DNA of 64,000 bases, taken from Candidatus Bathyarchaeia archaeon. GTDB lineage: Archaea > Thermoproteota > Bathyarchaeia > Bathyarchaeales > Bathycorpusculaceae. Below, in pieces: positions 33,094-41,714 of the stretch. The position numbers and the translations under genes were made by a program. Each line of letters opens with the position of its first letter. Positions within the stretch are counted from its first letter, which is position 1. A model generated the notes under the pieces. The model was not told the origin of the DNA. It made no database searches and saw only the letters and a list, made by a program, of their open reading frames with translations. The stretch spans positions 124,001-188,000 of the forward strand of contig JAVYUU010000003.1 in NCBI GenBank assembly GCA_038728085.1, written 5' to 3'.

Positions 33094-33714
33094 TTGACTT
33101 TTGACCTGAGCCTAGAAGAAGGAAAACTGTTGGTTAGGCTTGCCCGAAACGCCGTTGAAGAATACTTGAAAACCAGAAAACGCATCCGCCCACCGGAGGG
33201 CCTTCCACAGAAACTCATGCAACCCTGCGGGGTCTTCGTGACAATAAACAGCGTAAGAGGTGAAGAAAAGGAGCTACGCGGGTGTATTGGCCTCCCATAT
33301 CCAACAAAGCCTCTGGCAGAGGCTGTCATAGAATCCGCCATAAGTTCTGCAACTCAGGATCCAAGGTTTTATCCCCTGTCCTTAGAGGAGTTGGACAGTG
33401 TGGTTTTCGAGGTCAGCGTGCTTACCCCACCGCAGTTGGTGGAGGTGAAAAACCCCAGCGAGTACCCATCTAAGATAAAAGTGGGCATTGACGGATTAAT
33501 CATCGAAAGAGGCTTTTACAAGGGGCTATTGCTCCCGCAAGTGCCTGTGGAGTGGGGATGGGATGAAGAAGAGTTTCTATGCCAATGCTGTTTGAAGGCT
33601 GGACTTCCGCCAGATTGCTGGCTCATGAAAGGCACGAAAGTCTACAAGTTTCAAGCCATAATATTTGAAGAGGAAAAACCAAAGGGCGAAATTAGGCGAA
33701 AAACCCTCACTTAG
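33094..33714 (+). CDS. AMMECR1 family protein
   Basis: 206 residues. The family hallmark LRGCIGLPYPTKPL near residues 65-78 is clear, followed by SATQDPRFYPLS. Archaeal members are conserved but without a defined biochemical role. A TTG start is used, 16 bases after psmB, so cotranscription with the proteasome gene is likely. It overlaps the convergent glycosyltransferase by four bases. Confidence 0.9.
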   Translation: MTFDLSLEEGKLLVRLARNAVEEYLKTRKRIRPPEGLPQKLMQPCGVFVTINSVRGEEKELRGCIGLPYPTKPLAEAVIESAISSATQDPRFYPLSLEELDSVVFEVSVLTPPQLVEVKNPSEYPSKIKVGIDGLIIERGFYKGLLLPQVPVEWGWDEEEFLCQCCLKAGLPPDCWLMKGTKVYKFQAIIFEEEKPKGEIRRKTLT

Positions 33715-34859
33715 CTTTGTGCGACTCTCTCGATTATTTCTACGGCTCTATCGACGCCCTTGAAACCGCTAGCATACTGATTTAATCTCTGCATGTTTTT
33801 CTTGTAGGTATCTAGGTTTTCTTCAATTTCGCGGATAGCCTGAGCCACTTGCTTCTTATTATGGGCGACTATGGAACAGCCCATTTCCTGCATTTTCTTG
33901 GCATTCGCCAGTTGTTCAGGTTGAGTTGGAAGGCATATGCTTGGCTTCATGTATTTTATAACCTCGAAACAAGTGTTGTGTCCTCCGCTAAAGATTACCA
34001 GTTTGGCGTTTGCCATGCATCTGCTTCTCTCTTCCGGGGAAAGCCACGTGTAAACCGTGCAATTTCCAATGGTTATCGCCCTTTTTTCGCCTCGTTCCCC
34101 TAAGCTAACTATGCTCTTGGCTTTTAGACTGCTTAAAACTGGAATTATTACCCTTTTTAAATGAGACCTTGTTCCAACTGGTCCGCTTATGGATGCAAAA
34201 ATGTGGTCTTCTCTCCCCGTTATGGATGCACCGCTAAGATTGACAAAGCTTCCCACAAACTCAACTTTGTCCGCAACTCCAACATCCCTTAGGTTTCCTA
34301 GGTTGTATTCGCAGATTGTATAGGGCGGCGGGACGTCTGGAACAACTATTTTAGCGCAATTCCGTAGATAGCGTTCGGCAAACCTTTCCCCCGGAATAAG
34401 CAGCCTAGGGAAACCGCAGCTTGGACGAATAACATTTGTTATGTATACTGAGGAGAAGTGCCAGCGGCTGGCTAAACGCAAAGCGTGCAAGTCACCATCC
34501 GAAACAATTGCGTTCGGCTTCATTTTCAGAATGTTTCTTCGAAGATCATAGTAGCGACGTATGGTTTCCATACCACTTGAAAGCTTAAAGCCGAATCTTC
34601 CAGTTTCCGGGTTAATTCGCGGCAACGGAAAGAGAATGTTTAAGACGGAGACAGAGACAACTATCCCACGGGCGGTTTCATACCAGCCCACGGGAGTACA
34701 GGGGTAAACGTTTCTAAAAACTCCCTTGAGTAGTTCATAGGCGTTCCCACCAGAGAAAAAGAAAAGCTCATGTCCCCTCTCTTCCAGTTTTTTCCCCAAA
34801 GTTATTAGTCTGGAGACGTGTCCCAATCCCAGCTCTGAGCAGCTAAGCATCAATCGCAT
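33711..34859 (-). CDS. glycosyltransferase of the MurG/UDP-glucuronosyltransferase type (GT-B)
   Basis: 382 residues. The N-terminal domain opens with CSELGLGHVSRLITLGKKL, and the C-terminal nucleotide-sugar site includes the SGGHNTCFEVIKYMKPSICLP segment. It belongs to the archaeal COG1819-like group that makes glycolipids or glycoproteins; the acceptor is unknown. It stands apart from the sugar-nucleotide genes at 59-63 kb but could use their product. Confidence 0.8.
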   Translation of the reverse strand: MRLMLSCSELGLGHVSRLITLGKKLEERGHELFFFSGGNAYELLKGVFRNVYPCTPVGWYETARGIVVSVSVLNILFPLPRINPETGRFGFKLSSGMETIRRYYDLRRNILKMKPNAIVSDGDLHALRLASRWHFSSVYITNVIRPSCGFPRLLIPGERFAERYLRNCAKIVVPDVPPPYTICEYNLGNLRDVGVADKVEFVGSFVNLSGASITGREDHIFASISGPVGTRSHLKRVIIPVLSSLKAKSIVSLGERGEKRAITIGNCTVYTWLSPEERSRCMANAKLVIFSGGHNTCFEVIKYMKPSICLPTQPEQLANAKKMQEMGCSIVAHNKKQVAQAIREIEENLDTYKKNMQRLNQYASGFKGVDRAVEIIERVAQS

Positions 34860-34945
34860 AATTCAAAAGGAGTATCGCCGTCATTTATTTTGGTTGCTCC
34901 GCAAAATTGTTAAATAAAAAGCGCTGAGATGAAAAACGGACAGCT

Positions 34946-35824
34946 ATGTTCCTTCCAAAGAAGATTTTGGAAAAGAGACTCCTAAAGATGTTTGCGGAGG
35001 ACATTGGACAGGGCGACATAACAACAGCCCTCCTAGTTCCGGAAGAATGCATAGCCGAAGCCGAGATAATAGCCAAAGAGGAGGGTGTAGTTGCCGGAAT
35101 AGAAGAGGCAAAAATACTCCTCGAAATCTTGGGTTTGAAATTTGAAGCCTTAGTTTCAGATGGAGAGCAAATAAAGCCTAGGCAAGTGTTGATGAAGATT
35201 TCTGGAGAAGCACGAACCATATTAGCAGCTGAACGCACCCTTCTGAACATTCTCTCGCGGATGAGCGGCATAGCCACAGCCACAAGAAAAATTGTTGAGA
35301 AGATTCAAAGAGCCGGATACAAGGCGAAAATTGCATGTACAAGAAAAACAGCTCCGGGGCTACTCTACTTTGACAAGAAAGCAGTGCTGATAGGCGGCGG
35401 TGATACTCATAGATTTCATTTGGATGACATGATCCTAATAAAAGACAATCACATAGTTGTAGCTGGAGGTATTGAAGAAGCCGTCAAAAAAGCCAAGGAA
35501 AAAGCGTCCTTCAGCAAGAAAATCGAGGTTGAAGTGACAACCGTTAAGGATGTTTTAAAAGCAGCTGAAGCTGGGGCAGACATAATAATGCTGGATAATT
35601 TTTCACCTGAACAAGTGGAAGAAGCCATCAAACTTCTCAAAAGAGCAGGTTTTTATGGTAGGGTAATTCTAGAAGCCAGTGGCGGCATAACAACTGACAA
35701 CATTCTTGAATATGCTTCAAAAGGAGTGAATGTAATAAGCCTAGGTGAAATAACCCACAGTGCAAAAGCCCTAAACATAAGCCTAGAGATAACAAAGATT
35801 AAGAGGATGCCGAAAGAGCCTTAA
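34946..35824 (+). CDS. nadC: nicotinate-nucleotide pyrophosphorylase (carboxylating)
   Basis: 292 residues. EDIGQGDITTALLV near residues 18-31, TRKTAPGLLYFDKKAV (substrate-binding Arg and Lys) and the DDMILIKDNH segment are all typical. It converts quinolinate and PRPP to NaMN. The 3' end overlaps a convergent SpoIIM-like gene by 26 bases. nadA and nadB are not in the window. Confidence 0.94.
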   Translation: MFLPKKILEKRLLKMFAEDIGQGDITTALLVPEECIAEAEIIAKEEGVVAGIEEAKILLEILGLKFEALVSDGEQIKPRQVLMKISGEARTILAAERTLLNILSRMSGIATATRKIVEKIQRAGYKAKIACTRKTAPGLLYFDKKAVLIGGGDTHRFHLDDMILIKDNHIVVAGGIEEAVKKAKEKASFSKKIEVEVTTVKDVLKAAEAGADIIMLDNFSPEQVEEAIKLLKRAGFYGRVILEASGGITTDNILEYASKGVNVISLGEITHSAKALNISLEITKIKRMPKEP

Positions 35825-36380
35825 TTATCGCTATTTCAATAAAGGCCGCTGCCAGCAGCACTATCGCACATATAGTGATTAAGATACAGGCGTTAACAAG
35901 TTCCCTTTTCCAGTCACGTTTTATGATGCGCCATGTAAGCCAAGCGTTTTCAGCAAAAGCTGTAGAGTACGCCAAAAACTCAAGCCAAGAGAATGGCATA
36001 ATGAAAAGTGACAGGAAAATTAGGTGGGGGTTTACGCCTCCAACTATGCTTTGAGCCGCAATCACAACTCCAGTGCTGTAAAGCACATAAAAACCAAATA
36101 GGATTCCAACAACCGGGACAAAGAAGGATAAGCATAAAGCGAAATTATTGCCGAAAATCAATGTGGCCCCACGAAGCACGTCAACAGTTAAAACATAATT
36201 CTGCATATCCTTAACTTCCTCAGTTATCGCAGAAGCCTCCTCCTTAGAGAGGGGTGCTGAAACACCCGTAGCTGTGACGGCTACTGAAAGGATAAAGAAC
36301 ATTAGAATGGTGATTACACGTTTCACTTTTGACGGAAACCCTCTCCAGACATCCAATGCCAAGGTTTCTGCCACTTCCAC
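35799..36380 (-). CDS. stage II sporulation protein M (SpoIIM)-like membrane protein
   Basis: 193 residues with about four to five membrane segments, including one at residues 20-42 after a basic N-terminus, a central GFYVLYSTGVVIAA stretch and a C-terminal helix before IIKALSASS. The pattern NNFALCLSFFVPVVGILFG and PHLIFLSLFIMP matches archaeal SpoIIM/DUF95 proteins. The function in archaea is unknown; membrane remodelling or cell-surface transport is a guess. Confidence 0.75.
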   Translation of the reverse strand: MEVAETLALDVWRGFPSKVKRVITILMFFILSVAVTATGVSAPLSKEEASAITEEVKDMQNYVLTVDVLRGATLIFGNNFALCLSFFVPVVGILFGFYVLYSTGVVIAAQSIVGGVNPHLIFLSLFIMPFSWLEFLAYSTAFAENAWLTWRIIKRDWKRELVNACILITICAIVLLAAAFIEIAIIKALSASS

Positions 36381-36387
36381 GATGGCC

Positions 36388-37089
36388 CTATGTTTTCGGG
36401 GCTATTTTTAGGGTTCTAAAACCCCTTGCACATGGGTTGAGCATCTCCACAATATTAACTTTTTCCAATACCCCTTCAACGTCCACTGCATAGCCCGAAA
36501 CGTCATGCTCCGCCGCCATCAACGAGCATAAGTAAACCTTGTTCTCGACTATTTTTGGCTGACATTTAGAGGGCAATCCAAGCATAAGGGGCTCCCTCTG
36601 CTTCAGAGCTTTCTCAGAGGCATATATTATGGCGTGAGCCCCCGCCGTCAGTTCGGCTATCCTCACTGGGATACTTTCTTTACCTATAGCTAAAACGTCT
36701 ACACCATATTTTTGCGAGATTTCTCCAGAAACCCTTCTGAGTTTCGGAAGGATCTTCACAAGGTTCGTCCTCGCCTTGCTGGAAATCTTCATACTCGAAA
36801 ACTGTATGGGGGAAAGCTCTTCAAGGGACACAGCTCCAAGGGACATGTCGAGATGAACGATGTCAGCCTCGACACTTGCAAGTAGCTGTCTACAAAGCTC
36901 AGCCTCGTAAACTATTGCCTCGTGACTGTTTCCAGCATCCACGAAAACGGGTTTCGCCAAAAAGCGGTTGGGTCCACGGTAGGGTGGCTCAACGACAACG
37001 GCAGCCGTTGCAACAATTGCCCTTGGCTCAAATTTTTCATCAAGAATTGCCGAAGCAGAATCCGCAGCAACTATCCTCAAAATCTCCAC
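36388..37089 (-). CDS. DUF4152-like protein
   Basis: 233 residues with an alpha/beta composition. The opening RIVAADSASAILDEKFEPRAIVA and the long strand-rich remainder resemble the archaeal DUF4152 family, seen in hyperthermophiles. There is no signal peptide or membrane helix. It is eight bases from the SpoIIM-like gene on the same strand, so the two are probably cotranscribed. The family call is from memory of the N-terminal pattern and is moderately sure. Confidence 0.6.
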   Translation of the reverse strand: MEILRIVAADSASAILDEKFEPRAIVATAAVVVEPPYRGPNRFLAKPVFVDAGNSHEAIVYEAELCRQLLASVEADIVHLDMSLGAVSLEELSPIQFSSMKISSKARTNLVKILPKLRRVSGEISQKYGVDVLAIGKESIPVRIAELTAGAHAIIYASEKALKQREPLMLGLPSKCQPKIVENKVYLCSLMAAEHDVSGYAVDVEGVLEKVNIVEMLNPCARGFRTLKIAPKT

Positions 37090-37149
37090 CTCTCCTTAAA
37101 GATTAGGTGCCTTTAGAAATTTAGGTCTACCGCCCCTCAAACAAGGCTT

Positions 37150-37767
37150 CTAAACAGCTCGTAAACGTAAACCTAACACAAAAAGCTCCGAACTTTTCGC
37201 CCTGCTAGCCCTTGGCTTAATAACTTTAACATCTCTGAAATGTTTTTTAACTCTGCCTATGAAGTCGCTCAGCATATCCCCCTGAAAAACCTTAACGAAA
37301 AAGTTTCCATTAGGCTTTAGTATTTGGAGGGCTATTTCTAAAGCCTTCTGAGCAAGATCTATCTGGCGGGCATGATCTAGCTCCCAGATTCCGGAAATAT
37401 TAGGTGAAGCGTCTGAAATCACCACGTCAGCCCTTCTTGGAAGTATCTCCAAAATCTGCCTAACGGTTTCCTCCTCTGTTATGTCGCCTATGATTGTTTT
37501 AACATTAGGCTCCGGGAAGGGCTCAATGGGTTTTAGGTCAACTCCTAGAACAAAGCCTGTTGACCCAACAATTTTTCTTGCCGCTTGAGTCCATCCTCCC
37601 GGAGCAGCGCCCAAATCAACTACAACATCGCCTTCTCGGATGAAACGGTATTTTTCTACTGCTTGAAAAAGCTTGTAGGCTGCCCTTGAACGGTATTTTT
37701 CCTCCTTAGCCTTTCTATAATAGTAATCTCTTTTGCGCTCTTGAATCCAAGCCTTCGGCAAAATCAA
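37150..37767 (-). CDS. rlmE: 23S rRNA 2'-O-methyltransferase RlmE/FtsJ
   Basis: 205 residues. An RSRAAYKLFQ motif opens the fold, LGAAPGGWTQAARKI is the SAM site, VISDASPNISG carries the second catalytic element and FVKVFQGD the third. RlmE methylates U2552 of 23S rRNA in the A-loop. It is translationally coupled, overlapping by four bases, to the upstream RPC34-like gene. Confidence 0.93.
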   Translation of the reverse strand: MILPKAWIQERKRDYYYRKAKEEKYRSRAAYKLFQAVEKYRFIREGDVVVDLGAAPGGWTQAARKIVGSTGFVLGVDLKPIEPFPEPNVKTIIGDITEEETVRQILEILPRRADVVISDASPNISGIWELDHARQIDLAQKALEIALQILKPNGNFFVKVFQGDMLSDFIGRVKKHFRDVKVIKPRASRAKSSELFVLGLRLRAV

Positions 37768-38138
37768 CTGTCACCTAAAAAGTTCTGAGACTCAGCTACT
37801 CGGAAAAGCCATTCAGTTAATTTTTCACAGCTTTGAGGTGTAATATTTCCTGTGGGTCCACACTTTGAGCTATCTGGACACATCATGCATGGGCAGTCAA
37901 CTATGGAGTTTATGGAGGCCGGCAGTCTCCTCGGATAAAGCCTATAAGTCCATCGGCCATTGCGGAGCTCTTTCTCCCGCCTAATGAGCCCCTTGCTTTC
38001 CAGTTTAAGAGCTATCCTAGAGCCTTCTCGGCTGCTTGCCCCCAGCTTCTTCCATAGTTCCGACTGGAGCAGCCCATTGTTTCCGGCGCTCATTATTATT
38101 TGTAAGGCTCTTTGCTCTAGATCGTTGGGTTTCGGCAT
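37764..38138 (-). CDS. archaeal RPC34-like RNA polymerase-associated winged-helix Fe-S protein
   Basis: A 124-residue protein. Residues 8-66 form one winged helix (LQIIMSAGNNGLLQSELWKKLG through RNGRWTYRLYP). The C-terminus has a Cys pattern C84-X2-C87-X5-C93-X10-C104 with ITPQSC and TEWL around the last Cys. From memory, this is the same spacing and context as the 4Fe-4S site of the RNA polymerase III subunit RPC34/RPC39. Archaeal orthologues have been reported in Cren- and Thaumarchaeota. It overlaps rlmE and is divergent from kae1. Confidence 0.8.
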   Translation of the reverse strand: MPKPNDLEQRALQIIMSAGNNGLLQSELWKKLGASSREGSRIALKLESKGLIRREKELRNGRWTYRLYPRRLPASINSIVDCPCMMCPDSSKCGPTGNITPQSCEKLTEWLFRVAESQNFLGDS

Positions 38139-38189
38139 TCTTTCCCCTTCACTTTCCGTATGTGTATGCCATCTTCAGTAAGTTGTATG

Positions 38190-38220
38190 TTATCACAAAC
38201 ATAAATAATTTAGGTGATAA
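38190..38220. promoter_or_regulatory. TTATCAC-N17-GTGATAA inverted repeat in the kae1/RPC34-like divergent promoter
   Basis: A perfect 7-bp inverted repeat. The arms flank an AT-rich ATAAATAATTTA that may be the TATA element for kae1, and the right arm ends 20 bases before its ATG. A regulator binding both arms would sit over the promoter. There is no proof of function. Confidence 0.3.
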
Positions 38221-38239
38221 AAACTTAGGGCGAAATGGA

Positions 38240-39262
38240 ATGTCTCCTAGAAAAATGCGTGAAGGCTACTGTTTGGGAATCGAGAGTACAGCGGACGATT
38301 TCAGTGTTGGAATAGCATCCTTCAATGGGGAGATACTAGCCAACATCATAGATGCCTATGTTCCATCCGAGGGCGGAATCCATCCTAGGGAGGCGGCTAG
38401 ACACCATGCTGAAGTTGCCGCCCAAGTTCTTGAGGAAGCCTTTGAGAGGGCGGGAATAAAACCGAAGGACCTAACCGTTATAGCGTTTTCGCAAGGTCCG
38501 GGGCTTGGTCCATGCCTTAGGACAGGTGCAACTGTGGCGCGGGCATTAGCGTCCTATTTACGCGTACCCCTCGTGGGCGTTAATCACTGTGTAGCGCATA
38601 TTGAGATAGGTAAGCTGAAAACAGGAGCCGTTGACCCTGTCACTCTATACGTTTCAGGAGGGAACACTATAGTGGCGGCTTTTGACGCTGGACGCTACAG
38701 GGTTTTTGGCGAAACATTGGATATAGCCTTGGGAAACTGCTTAGACGTTTTTGCAAGGCAGGCTGGGCTCAAGCAGAAACCCGGTGAACCCTTCGGAGCT
38801 ATTGTGGAGAAGCTTGCTAGAAAAGGTGAGCGGCTTATCCCCTTACCCTACACTGTCAAGGGCATGGACGTCTCCTTTAGCGGTTTACTGACCGCTGCCG
38901 TAAACGCACTGCAGAAGGGAAAGCATAGACTTGAAGACGTATGCTATAGTTTGCAGGAAACCGCCTTTTCAATGGTTGTAGAGGTAACTGAGAGGGCTCT
39001 GGCTCATACGGAGAAAAGGGAGGTTTTGTTAACGGGAGGAGTAGCCGCCAACAAAAGGCTCCAGGAAATGGTGCGCTCGATAGCCGAGGAGCATAATGCA
39101 AGATTCTGCACTGTTCCAAGTCAGTTTGCCGTCGACAATGGAGCCATGATAGCGTGGACTGGCGTCTTAGCCTTCACCCATGGCATTACAACCCCCATTG
39201 AAGAGAGCTTCGTCCGGCTGAGATGGCGCCTCGACGAGGTTGAAACTCCATGGGTGAGGTAA
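38240..39262 (+). CDS. kae1: KEOPS subunit Kae1, tRNA t6A37 threonylcarbamoyltransferase
   Basis: About 340 residues from the ATG at 38240; the longer open frame upstream is non-coding. The FSQGPGLGPCLR segment, the metal-binding VNHCVAHIEIG and the SGGNT motif are present, as is VTLYVSGG. One family motif differs: most archaeal Kae1 read ESTAHT near the N-terminus, here ESTADD. The 3' end overlaps bud32 by 13 bases. The complex adds t6A to tRNAs reading ANN codons. Confidence 0.94.
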   Translation: MSPRKMREGYCLGIESTADDFSVGIASFNGEILANIIDAYVPSEGGIHPREAARHHAEVAAQVLEEAFERAGIKPKDLTVIAFSQGPGLGPCLRTGATVARALASYLRVPLVGVNHCVAHIEIGKLKTGAVDPVTLYVSGGNTIVAAFDAGRYRVFGETLDIALGNCLDVFARQAGLKQKPGEPFGAIVEKLARKGERLIPLPYTVKGMDVSFSGLLTAAVNALQKGKHRLEDVCYSLQETAFSMVVEVTERALAHTEKREVLLTGGVAANKRLQEMVRSIAEEHNARFCTVPSQFAVDNGAMIAWTGVLAFTHGITTPIEESFVRLRWRLDEVETPWVR

Positions 39263-39918
39263 GCCAGTCTCAACTGATCAAAAAGGGAGCAGAGGCACAC
39301 CTCTATCTTGTGATGTGGGAAGGCAGAAGAGCCGTCTTAAAAAAGCGTTTACCAAAAGATTATAGGCTTCCAGCTTTAGACGAGAGAATCAGAGCCTATA
39401 GAACCATCCACGAGCCTCAGCTAATGCATGAGGCAAAGAAGGCTGGAGTGCCCACTCCGACAATATTTTTCGTTGACGTAAAAAACTCCGCTATAGTGAT
39501 GGAATACATTGAAGGAAAACAGCTTAAGCAGTTGCTAAATGAGGTTTCCGGAGAGAAGAGAAGAGACCTGTGCCGTAAAGTTGGGGAGCTTGTTGGCAAA
39601 CTACATAAATATGGAATTGTCCACGGCGACCTGACAACGTCCAACATGATTCAAAGCTACAGTGGCAAAATCTTTTTCGTGGATTTTGGACTTGGCGAAA
39701 AGACAAAGGAGCTTGAGGCAATGGGCGTGGACTTGCATCTTATGAAAAGAGCTTTGCAAAGCACTCACTACAAGTTTGCCGAAGAATGTTTTAAAGGCGT
39801 GATTGAGGGATACTCCAGCGTTTTAGACGCTGAAACTGTGAAAAACGTTTTAGACAAGATTAGGGAGATAGAAAGGAGAGGCCGATACATAGCTGAAAGA
39901 AGCCTAAAGAAAGCGTGA
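39250..39918 (+). CDS. bud32: KEOPS-associated kinase/ATPase Bud32
   Basis: 222 residues. The atypical small kinase fold shows the Lys of AVLKKRLPKDYR, the catalytic HGDLTTSNM near residues 124-132 and the DFGLG metal motif. Bud32 acts as an ATPase that activates Kae1. It overlaps kae1 upstream and the XTPase gene downstream by four bases, so the three are cotranslated. Confidence 0.95.
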   Translation: MGEVSQSQLIKKGAEAHLYLVMWEGRRAVLKKRLPKDYRLPALDERIRAYRTIHEPQLMHEAKKAGVPTPTIFFVDVKNSAIVMEYIEGKQLKQLLNEVSGEKRRDLCRKVGELVGKLHKYGIVHGDLTTSNMIQSYSGKIFFVDFGLGEKTKELEAMGVDLHLMKRALQSTHYKFAEECFKGVIEGYSSVLDAETVKNVLDKIREIERRGRYIAERSLKKA

Positions 39919-40511
39919 GGCAAATGAGTTTCCAATTGAAGGGAAAAGTCGTCTTCTTCGCAACAAACAACATTAACAAATTCAATGAAGCCCGCAGAGT
40001 TTTAGGTCGCTATAAAATAGCCGTGGGCATGTTGAGAGTGAAAACCGTTGAAATTCAAAGCGAAAGCCTCGAAGAAATTGCAAAAACAAGCGCCATCTAC
40101 GCTTTCCAGCAATGCCACCTTCCAATAATAGTTGAGGACGCCGGCCTATTCATAGAAGCCCTAAACGGCTTTCCGGGACCCTATGCGTCATACATTTACA
40201 AGACCATTGGAAACGAGGGTCTCTTAAGGCTCATGAAGGAAACCCCCAATCGAAAAGCACGCTTTCAATCAGTGGTCGCCTACTTCTCTGAAGAACTGGA
40301 TACACCTATGTGTTTTAAGGGGGAGGTTCTCGGAGAAATAACGGAGGCCGTTCGAAAGGGCTGTTCTGGTTTCGGTTTCGACCCAATATTCAAGCCCGAT
40401 GGAAGCGAGAAAACCTTCGCAGAAATGAGCATAGATGAGAAGAACAAGTATTCACATAGGGCTGAGGCTCTTCGGAAATTCGCAAAGTGGTATAAAGGCT
40501 TAAAAGTTTAA
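39915..40511 (+). CDS. XTP/dITP diphosphatase (RdgB/HAM1)
   Basis: 198 residues. FFATNNINKFNEARRVL near the N-terminus, VEDAGLFIEALNGFPGPYASYIY in the middle and GFGFDPIFKPDG near the end are the ITPase signatures. It removes deaminated purine nucleotides. The GTG start overlaps the bud32 stop; an ATG three codons in is an alternative. Confidence 0.93.
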   Translation: MRQMSFQLKGKVVFFATNNINKFNEARRVLGRYKIAVGMLRVKTVEIQSESLEEIAKTSAIYAFQQCHLPIIVEDAGLFIEALNGFPGPYASYIYKTIGNEGLLRLMKETPNRKARFQSVVAYFSEELDTPMCFKGEVLGEITEAVRKGCSGFGFDPIFKPDGSEKTFAEMSIDEKNKYSHRAEALRKFAKWYKGLKV

Positions 40512-40528
40512 GGGTTGAGTAAACCTTT

Positions 40529-41080
40529 GTGGGGTTTTCATTGAGTGAAAGACAGGCTAACATTCCAAGGGAAATCGTGATAGCGCCAAACGAGAAGGTC
40601 CTAATGGTTCTAGAGAGGCATTACATTTCATACGCAACCATCGCAACAGTAGGCCTAATAGTGTTATGGTTTATCACTGTAATTGCAAGCTTTACAATGC
40701 CATCCGAATTTAGATGGATAATGTTTCCAATACAAATATTCGTGTTTTTGGTTCTGCCTGTTCTTGTTTATGGATTGGGCTACCTCTACGTTAAGGGACA
40801 CCGCTACGTAATCACGAACGAGCGAATAATCATGTTTAGGAAATTCATTGGAATCCTCATGAGAACGGTAACTCACGATAAAATCACGGACATCATTGTG
40901 AATCAAGGTCCTATAGGCAGACTCTTCAATTATGGTAGGGTCTCACCAATAACTGCTGGGATGATCATGCCGATGGGCGCTGCAATATTCTCAATTTCCG
41001 GTGTGAAGAACCCGTATGAGGTCAGGGACGCCATTGCAAAACTTGTAAAGGAGATTACGTCAAAAAAGGCGGAAGGCTGA
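40529..41080 (+). CDS. bacterial PH-domain (DUF304-like) membrane protein, copy 1
   Basis: 183 residues. Two membrane helices (about residues 35-55 and 65-90) precede a small PH-like domain with the GHRYVITNERIIMFRK strand and DKITDIIVNQGPIGRLFNYGRV. The second copy follows four bases later. The start is GTG or a TTG four codons in. The function is unknown; a membrane-associated scaffold role is only a suggestion. Confidence 0.8.
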   Translation: MGFSLSERQANIPREIVIAPNEKVLMVLERHYISYATIATVGLIVLWFITVIASFTMPSEFRWIMFPIQIFVFLVLPVLVYGLGYLYVKGHRYVITNERIIMFRKFIGILMRTVTHDKITDIIVNQGPIGRLFNYGRVSPITAGMIMPMGAAIFSISGVKNPYEVRDAIAKLVKEITSKKAEG

Positions 41081-41084
41081 TGGT

Positions 41085-41672
41085 GTGGAGCTTGCCCGAA
41101 AATATGTGTCGCTCCTTCCCGACGAAAGGATTTTAGCGACGCTGAGGAGACGCTATCCCTCCATCTTTTCCTCTATACTATCAACAATTGCAGCTGCGTT
41201 TCTCATATACTGGTGGTCAATGTTTAGGTATATTATTCAATACTCTGGCCTCATCACGGAGGTGCTTTTTACACTTCTTTATGCAGTGATAGCCATTATT
41301 GCCTTCATCTTCATTTTGATGGCGTTGGTGGGCTACCTCTACGTGGAAGGGCACCTTTACATCCTAACTGATAAACGCATTATCCTACTAAGGAAATTCA
41401 TCACAGTGTCCGTCAGAGAACTAGCATACAGTGAGATAACCGATATAATTGTAAGTCAAGGCCCCCTTGCTAGGTGGTTAAATTACGGATCCATAATACC
41501 ATTAAGCCCAGGGGTTAGGGGTCTCTATGCTTCTCCATACCCATTTTTTAGGAGGCCTTCCTATGCAAGGGTTGAGTTGAAGGATGTCAGCGACCCGTTT
41601 AAGATTGCAAATGAAATATTTAATTTAACTCGGCCTACAGTTTTGGCTGAAGGTTTAAATCGAAGGTCTTAA
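41085..41672 (+). CDS. bacterial PH-domain (DUF304-like) membrane protein, copy 2
   Basis: 195 residues. Membrane helices at about residues 25-45 and 55-80 are followed by the EGHLYILTDKRIILLRK and SEITDIIVSQGPLARWLNYGSI pattern, clearly paralogous to the preceding gene. Its C-terminus is longer and richer in Pro/Tyr. The GTG start is four bases after the stop of copy 1, so the two are probably cotranscribed and may form a heterocomplex. Confidence 0.8.
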   Translation: MELARKYVSLLPDERILATLRRRYPSIFSSILSTIAAAFLIYWWSMFRYIIQYSGLITEVLFTLLYAVIAIIAFIFILMALVGYLYVEGHLYILTDKRIILLRKFITVSVRELAYSEITDIIVSQGPLARWLNYGSIIPLSPGVRGLYASPYPFFRRPSYARVELKDVSDPFKIANEIFNLTRPTVLAEGLNRRS

Positions 41673-41714
41673 ATATACGTCTAACTTCGCTCTTACAGAG
41701 TTCATGGGGTAGAT

